Assembly (NCBI GenBank): GCA_025934835.1
Contig: JAICWL010000001.1
Coordinates: forward strand, 1 to 64,000
Reading direction: 5' to 3'
Length of the DNA: 64,000 nucleotides
Source: Fimbriimonadaceae bacterium
Lineage (GTDB): Bacteria > Armatimonadota > Fimbriimonadia > Fimbriimonadales > Fimbriimonadaceae
Of this stretch, positions 8,732 through 16,578 are shown in pieces. The first letter of the stretch is position 1. Each line of letters opens with the position of its first letter. A program made the position numbers and the translations under genes. A model generated the notes under the pieces. The model made no database searches. It was given only the letters and a program-made list of their open reading frames with translations, and was not told where the DNA came from.

Positions 8732-9627
8732 GCCGGTTGGGCCTCGTAGTACACCCACTTGCGTGAGGACGCGAACTGTACGGCCGTGAGCACGACCAAA
8801 ATGGTGAACAGCACCCAGGCCATCGCCGATGCCTTGCCGAGCTTGAAGTACTCGAAGGCGTTCCGGAAGAGATACAGCGCGTAAAACAGGCTCGCGTTGT
8901 TTGGCCCGCCTCCGGTCATCACGTACGCCGAAGTGAACACCTGGAAAGCCCCGATAACACCCAAAATCAGATTGAAGAACATGACCGGCGATAGCAGCGG
9001 CAACGTGATCTTCAGGAAGCTTCTCCACGTGCTCGCGCCGTCGATCCGGGCCGCTTCGTAGCACGTTTCGGGAATGCCCTGGAGCCCTGCAAGGAAGATG
9101 ATCATGCGTCCGCCGCCGATACCCCAGAGCGACATCAGCACGAAGGCCGGCATCGTCCAATGCTCGTTTTGAAGCCACGAGATAGGCGGCACTCCGATCA
9201 CCGACAGTGCCATGTTCAACAGCCCGTTGTCTGCGTTGAAGATCCATTGCCAAAGCAGCGCGGAAGCGACCACGGGCACTATCGAAGGCAGATAGAACAG
9301 GGTGCGGAATACGCGCTGCCCGCGCACGCGCTGGTTCAGGAGCACGGCTACGGCGAGTGAACCGATCAGCCCAAGCGGCACCGAAAAGATCGCGTAAACC
9401 AGCGTGTTGCTTAGCGACTTCCAGAATAGCGGGTCGTCGACCATCAGCCTGCGGTAATTCTCGAAGCCGACGAACTCCATCGCGTGCAGGTCGTACTTCG
9501 TAAGCGAGAGGTATAGCGAGGCGATCATGGGCCCAGCCGTGAAAGCGATAAAGCCCACGAGCCACGGAAGCACGAACGCAAAGCCCCAAGCCGCGCTCTG
9601 CCGCCTCAGGCCACGTACTCGGCTCAG
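8728..9627 (-). CDS. Sugar ABC transporter permease, MalF/LacF type (probable CTG start)
   Basis: About 299 aa with six membrane segments from FAFVLPWLVGFIAF onward and an EAA loop ETCYEAARIDGASTWRSFLKITLPLLSPV. No ATG, GTG or TTG precedes the first helix without a long run back into the upstream gene. The best start is CTG at 9627, in the sequence CTGA where TGA is the stop of the binding-protein gene; a GAGGAGG ribosome site lies 7 nt upstream. This is a coupled non-canonical start. The 343-aa ORF in the track begins inside the binding-protein gene and its first 45 residues are not permease-like. Confidence 0.85.
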   Translation of the reverse strand: MSRVRGLRRQSAAWGFAFVLPWLVGFIAFTAGPMIASLYLSLTKYDLHAMEFVGFENYRRLMVDDPLFWKSLSNTLVYAIFSVPLGLIGSLAVAVLLNQRVRGQRVFRTLFYLPSIVPVVASALLWQWIFNADNGLLNMALSVIGVPPISWLQNEHWTMPAFVLMSLWGIGGGRMIIFLAGLQGIPETCYEAARIDGASTWRSFLKITLPLLSPVMFFNLILGVIGAFQVFTSAYVMTGGGPNNASLFYALYLFRNAFEYFKLGKASAMAWVLFTILVVLTAVQFASSRKWVYYEAQPA

Positions 9628-10907
9628 AACCCTTCCTCCTCGTTCAGAACCTTGTCGATCTTGACTGCAGCTCGCCTCATGCAGGCGCCCGCATCGCGAT
9701 CGATGCCGGCATACAGAACGTCCTGTTCGGATGTAAGCGCCTGCGTCCATTCGCTCCATCGCTCGTCGATGGGAAGCTGCCTGGCATGCTCGACGGCATT
9801 CAGAAAAACGCGTGTGTGATAAGGGGGAGCGGTCGCATCAAGAAACTGCTTTGAATGCGCAACCGCGATTCGGGTGGGGAAATTTCGGCGCAGCTTGCCG
9901 TAGAGCAGCAGCTCCACTTGCGGGCTGGTGAGAAAACGCATGAAGCGCCAGGCCGCTTCCGGATGTTCCGATTCCTTATAGATCACAAGCTGGTTCCCTT
10001 TCACCATGCTTTGGCCGCCTGCCGGCCCGGTCGGCAACGGGCAGATATCCCAATCGAAATCGTGGATGGCCGTGCGCAGCCTCGGTGAGAGCCCCATCCA
10101 GTCGAGCGTCATGCCGAGCTTTCCGCTCTCGAAGCTAAATGCGCTGTTCGCAGCCTGTGCGGGGGTCGGGGCGGCGTGATCCTTCCACCTCAGGTCGGAG
10201 AGAAACTGGAACGCTTGTATCGAGCCCGCCGAATCGACCAGCGATCTCTTGTGATCCTCGCTGAGCAGCCGCCCGCCGAAGGCCCAAATCACCGGAACGT
10301 TCATGGGGAACGAAGGCACTGCGCAGCCGAACTGCACCGGGCGTCCATCCCGCGTCTTCGAGAGTGCTATCGCATCCTGGCGGAACTGCTCCCAGGTCCA
10401 CTGCCCGCGGTTGGCCAGCACGAGCGGGTCCTCGAGTCCCGCGGCCCGAAACAGCGTCTTGTTGTAGTAAACGATCTCGGCCCCGAACATCACGTTCAGG
10501 CCATAGAACTTCGAATCGTATTCGCCTTCCTGAATCGTCATCGGGAAGAAATCGGATTTGTGGTAACCCTTGTCTTTCGCCGCCAGGCCGTCGACCGGCA
10601 GGAAGTAGTCCTTGCGGACGAGCGATGGAAACCCATAGTGATCCACGCGCATGATGTCCGGCGCCGTGCGCGACGCGAGCATCACGACCATCTTGTTGGC
10701 GTAGGCCGACGCCGGAACTCGGAGAAAACTGACGCTCACGTCGGGGTTTTCTCGATTGAACTGGGCACAAAGCTGCTGTTCGAGCGCAAGTTGCTCCGGG
10801 CTGCCCCAGGCCATGTACCGAATGTGTACTTTGCCGTCGTTCGGCGGACCGCACGCGCACGCGCACACGGCCGCAGCGAGCGCCAGATTCTTAACCGAGC
10901 TTCGCAA
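9624..10907 (-). CDS. Extracellular solute-binding lipoprotein of a sugar-type ABC transporter
   Basis: A 427-aa family 1 solute-binding protein. The N-terminus MRSSVKNLALAAAVCACACGPP is a lipoprotein signal with several candidate lipobox cysteines (15, 17, 19). Mature features include MAWGSPEQLALEQQLCAQFNRENPDVSV and later KGNQLVIYKESEHPEAAWRFMRFLTSPQV, typical of carbohydrate-binding proteins that deliver ligand to MalF/MalG-like permeases. The start overlaps the end of the amidase gene by 17 bp, and the stop overlaps the CTG start of the permease. The ligand is unknown; the linked amidase may process it. Confidence 0.92.
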   Translation of the reverse strand: MRSSVKNLALAAAVCACACGPPNDGKVHIRYMAWGSPEQLALEQQLCAQFNRENPDVSVSFLRVPASAYANKMVVMLASRTAPDIMRVDHYGFPSLVRKDYFLPVDGLAAKDKGYHKSDFFPMTIQEGEYDSKFYGLNVMFGAEIVYYNKTLFRAAGLEDPLVLANRGQWTWEQFRQDAIALSKTRDGRPVQFGCAVPSFPMNVPVIWAFGGRLLSEDHKRSLVDSAGSIQAFQFLSDLRWKDHAAPTPAQAANSAFSFESGKLGMTLDWMGLSPRLRTAIHDFDWDICPLPTGPAGGQSMVKGNQLVIYKESEHPEAAWRFMRFLTSPQVELLLYGKLRRNFPTRIAVAHSKQFLDATAPPYHTRVFLNAVEHARQLPIDERWSEWTQALTSEQDVLYAGIDRDAGACMRRAAVKIDKVLNEEEGF

Positions 10908-12570
10908 GATTTGGCCGCCGATGGAAGAATCCTGCCTTGTGCTGCAGCGCTTTGCCGATGGCGAGCAGCCGATCTTCGTGGTACAGGCGGCCGATCAGGC
11001 TGCGGCTCGACGAGGCGCCCGTCTCGGAGGTACCGAACGGAATGAGAAGCTGCGGATGCCCGGTGTAATTCGTTTCGAGAAGCTGCCCACCGATTCCTGG
11101 AGCCATGACCGCGTCGAGGTCGCCCAGATCGTTTTCGAAGGCCTGCATGAACAAGTGTCTCGCGCGTTGCGCCTGGAGGTATTCGACCGCCGGCACATAC
11201 CTCGCCCTGCGAAACGACTCGGGCCAAGGCGAGTTCGTCAGATTCCGCACTTCGCCGGTGCGGGTGAAGGCATCGAAGGCCGAGCCCGACTCCACGGTCA
11301 AAATAGGATCCATCCCGTTCGGCATCGGGCGGATGCGCACCGGCGTCACCGTAGCTCCGAGGCTTTGAAGCATCCCTACAGCCGGGTCCGCGTTCATCTT
11401 GGCCGGATTGTGCAGGTCATTCTCCGAGCTGACGAAGAAGCCGATTTTCAGCTTGCGGAAATCGAGCCTGGGCTCCCACGAGAACGGTCTGTCGACGGCA
11501 CTTGGGTCGTTCGGGTCGCTTCCCGCCATCGCGGCGAGCACCAGGGCGCAATCCTCCGCCTCCCGGCAGATCGGCCCCACCTTGTCCATGGTGTACGCAA
11601 GTGCCATGGCTCCGTACCTGCTGACCCGGCCGTAGGTGGGCCGCAGTCCGGTCACGCGGCAGCGATGCGAGGGGCTGGTGATGCTGCCGTACGTTTCGGT
11701 CCCGATGGCGAACCCGACGAGACCCGCGGCCGTCGCGGCGGCGCTTCCCGCGCTCGATCCGCTCGATCCCTCACTCGGGTTCCATGGGTTCTTGGTCGTC
11801 CCGCGAAACCATACGTCGCCGAGGGCCAAGGCGCCCATGCTCAGCTTCGCCACCAAGATCGCTCCGGCCTCGAAAAGCTTGTCGATTACTGTCGCGTCAT
11901 AGTCGAAGCTCTGGTGCTCGAACGTATTTGCGCCCCAGGTCGTCGGGTAGCCGCGCACCGCAAAGAGGTCCTTTGCGCCGAACGGGATGCCGTGCAGAGG
12001 CCCGCGATAATGGCCCTCGGAGATCTCCTTTTCAGCCTGCCGAGCCTGTGCTCTCGCCAAGTCCTCGGTCAGCGTGACGACGCAAAGAAGCTTGTCGCCG
12101 TACTGCTTGAGTCGGGCGAGGTACAGCTCCGTGAGCTCGACAGGCGAGACTTGCCGAGTGCGGACGAGGTGGCTCAAATCCCGCACGGAGAGAAATGCCA
12201 TATCTTCCGGGTTCATCCCCTTGGCCGACACGGGGCTGGCCGCAGGGCGCGCGGTCATTTTGGAGTCCGGAAGCGATCCCCCGCCCAACGGAGTAAACAC
12301 AGTGGCGGGCTCGGTTCGGTACTCGATCGGGAGCGCGCGGATGCTCTCGTATCCGCCTCGGGCATCCCGCACCGCGGAGAGAACCTCTTTCCGTTCTGCA
12401 TCGGTAAAGCTGATCCCCGCGATCTTCTCAACCGCCTTCAAGTCGTCCAGCCCGATCTCTGGCTCTTGTCGCAGAAGTCCGCTCGCGGAAGCTGGAAGCG
12501 ACGCGCCGGCTAGCCCCAGCACGGCGGAAACGACGAAGTCTTTGCGGGAGAGCGAATGGTCGAAGGTCAT
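10891..12570 (-). CDS. Amidase-signature family hydrolase, probably exported
   Basis: A 559-aa member of the GatA/amidase-signature family. The catalytic Lys-cisSer-Ser set is represented by PLHGIPFGAKDLF (Lys), GSSGSSAGSAAATAAG (cis-Ser region) and TYGSITSPS (nucleophile region). The N-terminus DHSLSRKDFVVSAVLGLAGASLPASA resembles a twin-arginine signal with RK instead of RR, so export is likely. About 100 extra residues precede the amidase core. It is the first gene of the ABC uptake operon, suggesting that it hydrolyses an amide-containing compound whose product is imported. A housekeeping GatA role is unlikely given the signal and lack of gatB/C. Confidence 0.85.
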   Translation of the reverse strand: MTFDHSLSRKDFVVSAVLGLAGASLPASASGLLRQEPEIGLDDLKAVEKIAGISFTDAERKEVLSAVRDARGGYESIRALPIEYRTEPATVFTPLGGGSLPDSKMTARPAASPVSAKGMNPEDMAFLSVRDLSHLVRTRQVSPVELTELYLARLKQYGDKLLCVVTLTEDLARAQARQAEKEISEGHYRGPLHGIPFGAKDLFAVRGYPTTWGANTFEHQSFDYDATVIDKLFEAGAILVAKLSMGALALGDVWFRGTTKNPWNPSEGSSGSSAGSAAATAAGLVGFAIGTETYGSITSPSHRCRVTGLRPTYGRVSRYGAMALAYTMDKVGPICREAEDCALVLAAMAGSDPNDPSAVDRPFSWEPRLDFRKLKIGFFVSSENDLHNPAKMNADPAVGMLQSLGATVTPVRIRPMPNGMDPILTVESGSAFDAFTRTGEVRNLTNSPWPESFRRARYVPAVEYLQAQRARHLFMQAFENDLGDLDAVMAPGIGGQLLETNYTGHPQLLIPFGTSETGASSSRSLIGRLYHEDRLLAIGKALQHKAGFFHRRPNLAKLG

Positions 12571-12595
12571 GGCTTCGAAGCTATAATGCCAGATC
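12571..12595. promoter_or_regulatory. 25-bp divergent promoter region shared by the amidase and class II aldolase genes
   Basis: Only 25 bp separate the ATG of the amidase (minus) from the GTG of the aldolase (plus). The plus strand contains a perfect TATAAT (12582-12587), 8 nt before the GTG. The minus strand contains TATAGC over the same bases, 9 nt before the ATG. Each -35 region would lie inside the other coding sequence. Neither start has a Shine-Dalgarno site, so both transcripts would be leaderless. Confidence 0.55.
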
Positions 12596-13366
12596 GTGTC
12601 ATCGATCAGGTCGCAGGTCGCAGAATTGGGCCGGGCGCTAGGCGAGCCAAAGCTTCATATGGCGATTCTCGCCGAGGGAAACACCAGCGCGCGCGAAGAT
12701 GCCGGGACGTTCTGGGTTAAGGCCAGCGGCGCGGGCCTTCGAGACATCGGCGAAGCCGGGTTCATCCAGTGCCTGTTCGAGCCCATTCTGCGCGGGATGT
12801 CCCACAAGTCGTTGCCCGACGACAAGGTGCGCAGCGTACTCCAGAGCGCGGTGTGCGACCGTTCGTCCGGGCTCGCTCCCAGTGTCGAGAGCTTCATGCA
12901 CGCTTACCTGCTTTCGCTGCCTGGAGTCGAGTTCGTGGGACATGCGCATCCGATCGCGTTTTTGAGCCTGATGTGCCTTGAAGAAGCTGGCCAGTTCGCC
13001 GACCAAAGACTGTTTCCCGACGAGATCGTGTGCTGCGGGGCGGCCAGCGCTTTCGTGCCCTACGTCGACCCTGGGCTGCCGCTTGCCCGCGCGGTGCAGG
13101 AGAGCGTCGAAAGCTATTATCACGCCAAGGCCGAACTGCCCAAGACGATCTGGCTCCAGAATCACGGGCTGATCGCGGTGGGCCGAACCACCGCCGAAGT
13201 GATGAGTGCGATGCTGATGTCGGAAAAGTCCTCGCAAGTGCGGCTCGGAGCTCTCTCCACGGGTCGGAAGCTTCAGCCGCTGAGCCAAGAGCAGGTGGCT
13301 CGCATTCACACGCGCCCAGACGAATCGTACAGGCAAAAGATGCTTTTCATTACCGAAACGCACTAG
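12596..13366 (+). CDS. Class II aldolase/adducin family protein
   Basis: A 256-aa protein starting with GTG (SSIRSQVAELGRALG). It has the family's N-terminal AEGNTSAREDAGTFWVKASG phosphate-binding segment, the metal-binding GHAHPIAFLS and the NHGLIAVG motif with its third histidine. These are zinc enzymes acting on phosphorylated or acidic sugars (fuculose-phosphate aldolase, ribulose-phosphate epimerase, dehydratases); the substrate cannot be read from sequence. It is convergent with prs, 5 bp apart. A second, more AraD-like paralogue lies beyond prs, so this 4-kb stretch has two sugar-phosphate enzymes of one fold. Confidence 0.88.
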   Translation: MSSIRSQVAELGRALGEPKLHMAILAEGNTSAREDAGTFWVKASGAGLRDIGEAGFIQCLFEPILRGMSHKSLPDDKVRSVLQSAVCDRSSGLAPSVESFMHAYLLSLPGVEFVGHAHPIAFLSLMCLEEAGQFADQRLFPDEIVCCGAASAFVPYVDPGLPLARAVQESVESYYHAKAELPKTIWLQNHGLIAVGRTTAEVMSAMLMSEKSSQVRLGALSTGRKLQPLSQEQVARIHTRPDESYRQKMLFITETH

Positions 13367-13371
13367 TTCGC

Positions 13372-14310
13372 CTAGTGGAACAGGCTGCTGACCGAAAGCC
13401 CGAAATGGATCCGGTGGATCGCATCGCCGAGAAGGGGCGCCACCGAAAGAACCTTCAGCTTCGGGTGCATCTTCTCAGGCCCAATCGGGATCGTGTTCGT
13501 GGTGACGATCTCCTCCACGTCTTCGGACTCGGCCAGGCGACACACCGCGTCTCGAACGAGCACGCCATGCGTGCACGAAATCCGGAATCTGCGGGCTCCG
13601 GCGTCTCGGAGCCTGTCGAGAAGCTCCAGCATCGAGCCGCCGTTAGCGATCTCGTCGTCCACCACGATGCAGTCCTTGCCGCGCACGTCGCCGACGATCG
13701 TGTCGATGATCACTTCAGAATCTGAGATTCTGCGCTTGTTGCCGGCTGCCACATCGAGCCCTAGAATGCGCGCGAATTTCGAAGCGTTCTTGGCGTAGCC
13801 GAAATCCGGGCATACCACGATCGCATCCTTGAGCTCCCCTTGCACGAAGTGGCCCGCCAAAACGTTCATCGCGTTCAGGTGGTCCACAGGCATCGGAAAG
13901 AAGCCGTGCACCTGCTCCGAGTGAAGCGCGAGTGTGAGAACGCGGTTCGCGCCGGACGTGTCGAGAAGGTCCGCTACCAGCCGGGCGGCGATCGAAATGC
14001 GTGGGGCGTCCTTCTTGTCGCTTCTGGCGTACGCGAAGTAAGGGAGCACGGCGGTAATGCGTCTGGCCGAGGCTCCTCGAGCGGCGTCCAGCATCAGCAA
14101 CAGCTCCATCAAGTGTTCCTGCACCGGAATCGAAAGCGGCTGGATGATGAACACGTCACTCTCGCGGCAGTTGTCGCCGATCTGCACGTATTGGCAGTCG
14201 TTGCTGAACCGACGGAACGTGGTGGGCGTCAGCGGCACCTCGAGGTGGCGGCAGATCTCGCCGGCGAGCTCCGGATGCGCCTGCCCACTCAAGATGGTTA
14301 TGCCCGGCAT
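13372..14310 (-). CDS. prs: Ribose-phosphate pyrophosphokinase (PRPP synthetase), somewhat divergent
   Basis: A 312-aa cytosolic enzyme making PRPP from ribose 5-phosphate and ATP for nucleotide, His and Trp synthesis. Recognisable parts are FSNDCQYVQIGDNCRESDVFIIQP, LPYFAYARSDKKDAPRISI (the usual YARQDRK region), LALHSEQVHGFFPMPVDHL and the PRPP loop CIVVDDEIANGGSM. In standard enzymes the loop reads VDDxxDTxGT and the metal segment DLHxxQxQGFF, so this copy deviates at several usually conserved positions. Length and layout are otherwise normal. No second prs is visible in the window. Confidence 0.9.
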   Translation of the reverse strand: MPGITILSGQAHPELAGEICRHLEVPLTPTTFRRFSNDCQYVQIGDNCRESDVFIIQPLSIPVQEHLMELLLMLDAARGASARRITAVLPYFAYARSDKKDAPRISIAARLVADLLDTSGANRVLTLALHSEQVHGFFPMPVDHLNAMNVLAGHFVQGELKDAIVVCPDFGYAKNASKFARILGLDVAAGNKRRISDSEVIIDTIVGDVRGKDCIVVDDEIANGGSMLELLDRLRDAGARRFRISCTHGVLVRDAVCRLAESEDVEEIVTTNTIPIGPEKMHPKLKVLSVAPLLGDAIHRIHFGLSVSSLFH

Positions 14311-14396
14311 CTCGTATGTTTTTACCCGTTGGCGCCGTTCGCCCGGGGCGAGCCAAACCGGATAACATGGTCCGTGGGCGGCGTCCCAGAACCCCT

Positions 14397-15107
14397 ATGA
14401 ACGGCGAACACTCGAGTCTTAGATCGGCGGTGTGCGAGGCCAACAGACAAATAGGCGCGCTCGGGCTCGCGCCCCTCACGTGGGGCAATGCCAGTGCCGT
14501 CGATCGCGAAGCCGGCATCATGGCGATCAAGCCCAGCGGGATCGAATACGCCCGCTTGCAACCCGAGAACATGTCGCTGGTCGATTTGGTGACCGGCGAA
14601 CCGCTCGATCCGTCGATCCGGCCAAGCTCGGACACCGACACGCACCTGCTGCTTTACCGGAGCTTCCCTACCATCGGCGGCATCGTCCACACTCACTCTC
14701 GCTATGCGACCGTCTGGGCGCAGGCATGTCGCGAGATTCCATGTCTGGGAACCACGCATGCCGATCACTTCTTCGGCCCGGTGCCGGTCACGAGGCAGCT
14801 CACCGAGCAGGAGATCGAAGAAAACTACGTTCTCAACACCGGAGAGGTGATCGTCGAGCGATTCGAATCGGGACAGATCGATCCAGACGATGTTCCGGGC
14901 GTGTTGGTTGCCTGCCATGGCCCGTTCGTATGGGGGCCGACGGTCGAAAAGGCGCTAGAGAACGCGCTCGCGCTCGAGATTATCGCGCACATGGCGAGCG
15001 AGTCGATGCGTCTAAGCTCGGGCCTCGGCCCCATACCGGACGCCCTGCTAAAGCGCCACCACCGGCGCAAGCACGGACCCGGCGCAACCTACGGGCAGAA
15101 GGCTTAG
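14397..15107 (+). CDS. araD: L-ribulose-5-phosphate 4-epimerase (AraD-like class II aldolase family)
   Basis: About 236 aa from MNGEHSSLRSAVCEANRQIGALGL. The AraD family pattern is clear: GNASAVDREAGIMAIKPSGIEY, PSSDTDTHLLLYRSFPTIGGIVHTHSRYATVWAQA with metal ligands in HTHS, and CLGTTHADHFFGPVPVTR. The enzyme interconverts L-ribulose 5-phosphate and D-xylulose 5-phosphate in pentose catabolism. The ORF track start (14316) adds 27 non-homologous residues and would overlap the divergent prs promoter area; TAACAT at 14363 fits a short leader to the ATG at 14397. The stop overlaps the convergent osmC-like gene by 4 bp. Confidence 0.9.
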   Translation: MNGEHSSLRSAVCEANRQIGALGLAPLTWGNASAVDREAGIMAIKPSGIEYARLQPENMSLVDLVTGEPLDPSIRPSSDTDTHLLLYRSFPTIGGIVHTHSRYATVWAQACREIPCLGTTHADHFFGPVPVTRQLTEQEIEENYVLNTGEVIVERFESGQIDPDDVPGVLVACHGPFVWGPTVEKALENALALEIIAHMASESMRLSSGLGPIPDALLKRHHRRKHGPGATYGQKA

Positions 15108-15517
15108 CGCTCCAGCCTCGCATTCATTTGGATGTCCAAATTCAGCACCTTGGAGATCGGGCATCCTGATTTCGCGTTGCTTGCCGCCGACTCGAATTTG
15201 GTTTGATCGGCGCCGGGAGCATGTACCACCACATCCAGCTTGCTTCGCGTGAGCGTCAGGTTCTCGAAAGTGATCGTGCAGGTCGTCTCAACACTGTCCG
15301 GGGTGATTCCCTGCTCGCCGAGTTGGGCGCTCAGCGCCATGCTGAAACATGCGGCGTGGGCGGCCGCTACCAGCTCCTCGGGATTGGTGCCCGGAGCGTT
15401 TTCGAATCGCGTTGCGAATGTGTAGGAAATGTCGCGCAGCACACCGCTGCTTGTGCTGAAATTGCCCGAACCGTCCCTCAACCCCTTGCGCCATACGGCG
15501 TTTGCTGTTCTCTCCAT
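15104..15517 (-). CDS. OsmC/Ohr-family peroxiredoxin-like protein
   Basis: A 137-aa protein from MERTANAVWRKGLRDGSGNFST. The first catalytic cysteine lies in PEELVAAAHAACFSMALS, and the second in SNAKSGCPISKVLN, as in OsmC thiol peroxidases that detoxify organic hydroperoxides. The internal start is chosen because GAGGTAAT lies just before this ATG and the upstream residues of the ORF are not OsmC-like. It is divergent from selD, with 68 bp between the two start codons. Both catalytic positions are ordinary cysteines here. Confidence 0.92.
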   Translation of the reverse strand: MERTANAVWRKGLRDGSGNFSTSSGVLRDISYTFATRFENAPGTNPEELVAAAHAACFSMALSAQLGEQGITPDSVETTCTITFENLTLTRSKLDVVVHAPGADQTKFESAASNAKSGCPISKVLNLDIQMNARLER

Positions 15518-15573
15518 TCGATTACCTCCGTCAGGATGCGAGCTTATCCCACTGGCCGGTCCGCTAACGGTGG

Positions 15574-15585
15574 TAGCCTCGCCGA
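15574..15585 (+). promoter_or_regulatory. Putative -10 element (TAGCCT) 6 nt before the selD ATG
   Basis: TAGCCT occupies 15574-15579, followed by CGCCGA and the ATG at 15586. The spacing matches the other leaderless candidates in this window and supports the upstream ATG as the true selD start. Confidence 0.4.
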
Positions 15586-16575
15586 ATGCGATTGACGCAC
15601 ATGGTCTGCGGCGGCGGTTGAGCATCTAAGCTGGGCCCAGCCCAGTTGGCGGAGGTTCTTCGTCACATACCGAAAGCCAACCATCCCGACCTGCTCGTAG
15701 GCATCGAAACGTCCGACGATGCGGGAGTCTTTCGGCTGTCCGACAGCTTGGCCATCGTCCAGACGATCGACTTTTTCACGCCGATCGTAGACGACCCCAT
15801 CGATTACGGACGAATCGCAGCAGCGAATTCGCTGAGCGACGTTTACGCCATGGGCGGCCGGCCCATCACCGCGCTCGGAGTCGCCTGCTTCGACCCCGAT
15901 AGTGCTCCCGCCGAAGTTTGGTCATCGATTTTGAAAGGAATGGGCGAAGCCGCTGCCGAAGCCGGCGTCGTCATATTGGGCGGCCACACGGTAAAGGACC
16001 CCGAGCCTAAATTCGGATTGGCGGTGACCGGGATCATCGACCCGGAGCGGATGTTCACCAACGACCTCGCCCGGCCCGGCGACAACATCTACCTCAGCAA
16101 GCGGCTTGGGACGGGCATCGTAACGACCGCGGCCAAGGCAGACCAGTGTCCCGCGAACGTGTTGGAGCAGGCTATCGCTTCGATGCGCACCCTGAATTCG
16201 GCGGCGTGCGAAGCCGCGTTGGAAGCCGGGGTCCGATGCGCAACCGACATCACGGGATTCGGCCTGGTGGGGCACCTTTACAATATCGCGGTAGCTAGCG
16301 GTGTGCGCATCGAGCTCGAGGGCGCGGCGCTTCCCATGTTCTACGGCATTCAGGCGCTCGTAGAGGCAGGCATGGTCACCGGAGCCGCCGAAGACAACGC
16401 GAGCAATGTCGGCGAGCGTTTCGTCTGCGGTCCGGGTGTGTCGGAAGTGACTAGACAGGTCGCGCTCGATCCTCAGACGAGTGGCGGCCTCGCGATGCTC
16501 TGCAGGCGGAGCGTGGGAAGCTTCCCGCGCATCGGCTGTGTGGTCGAGGGCGAGCCCGGCATCTATATATCTTGA
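15586..16575 (+). CDS. selD: Selenide, water dikinase SelD, itself a selenoprotein (in-frame UGA at codon 12)
   Basis: SelD makes selenophosphate from selenide and ATP, the selenium donor for Sec-tRNA and selenouridine. The ORF track begins at a TTG (15646), but the frame continues upstream through a TGA (15619-15621) to ATG 15586, giving MRLTHMVCGGG-U-ASKLGPAQLAEVL. The UGA falls on the catalytic Cys17 of E. coli SelD (GAGCGCK), and the following lysine aligns with essential Lys20. Downstream motifs are normal: VGIETSDDAGVF, TIDFFTPIVDDPIDYGRIAAANSLSDVYAMGG and GGHTVKDPEPKFGLAVTG. About 329 aa with Sec. Sec-containing SelD is established in other bacteria, e.g. Haemophilus. The epimerase gene follows after 3 bp. 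Confidence 0.93.
15619..15648 (+). promoter_or_regulatory. Candidate bacterial SECIS: UGA plus immediate downstream hairpin in selD
   Basis: The Sec codon TGA is 15619-15621. Nine nucleotides later CTGGGC-CCA-GCCCAG (15631-15645) forms a perfect 6-bp stem with a 3-nt loop, extendable by a G-T and an A-T pair. Bacterial SECIS elements are stem-loops in the coding region just 3' of the UGA that bind SelB, so position fits; the very small loop is less typical and an alternative fold may be the real one. Confidence 0.55.
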
Positions 16576-16578
16576 GCC

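Noticed and set aside
10756-12513. 585-aa plus-strand ORF
   Set aside because: Lies opposite the amidase and binding-protein genes, whose motifs are clear; composition is typical of a GC-rich shadow frame.
15104-15517. OsmC as a second selenoprotein next to selD
   Set aside because: Both catalytic positions are ordinary cysteine codons and the frame has no internal TGA.
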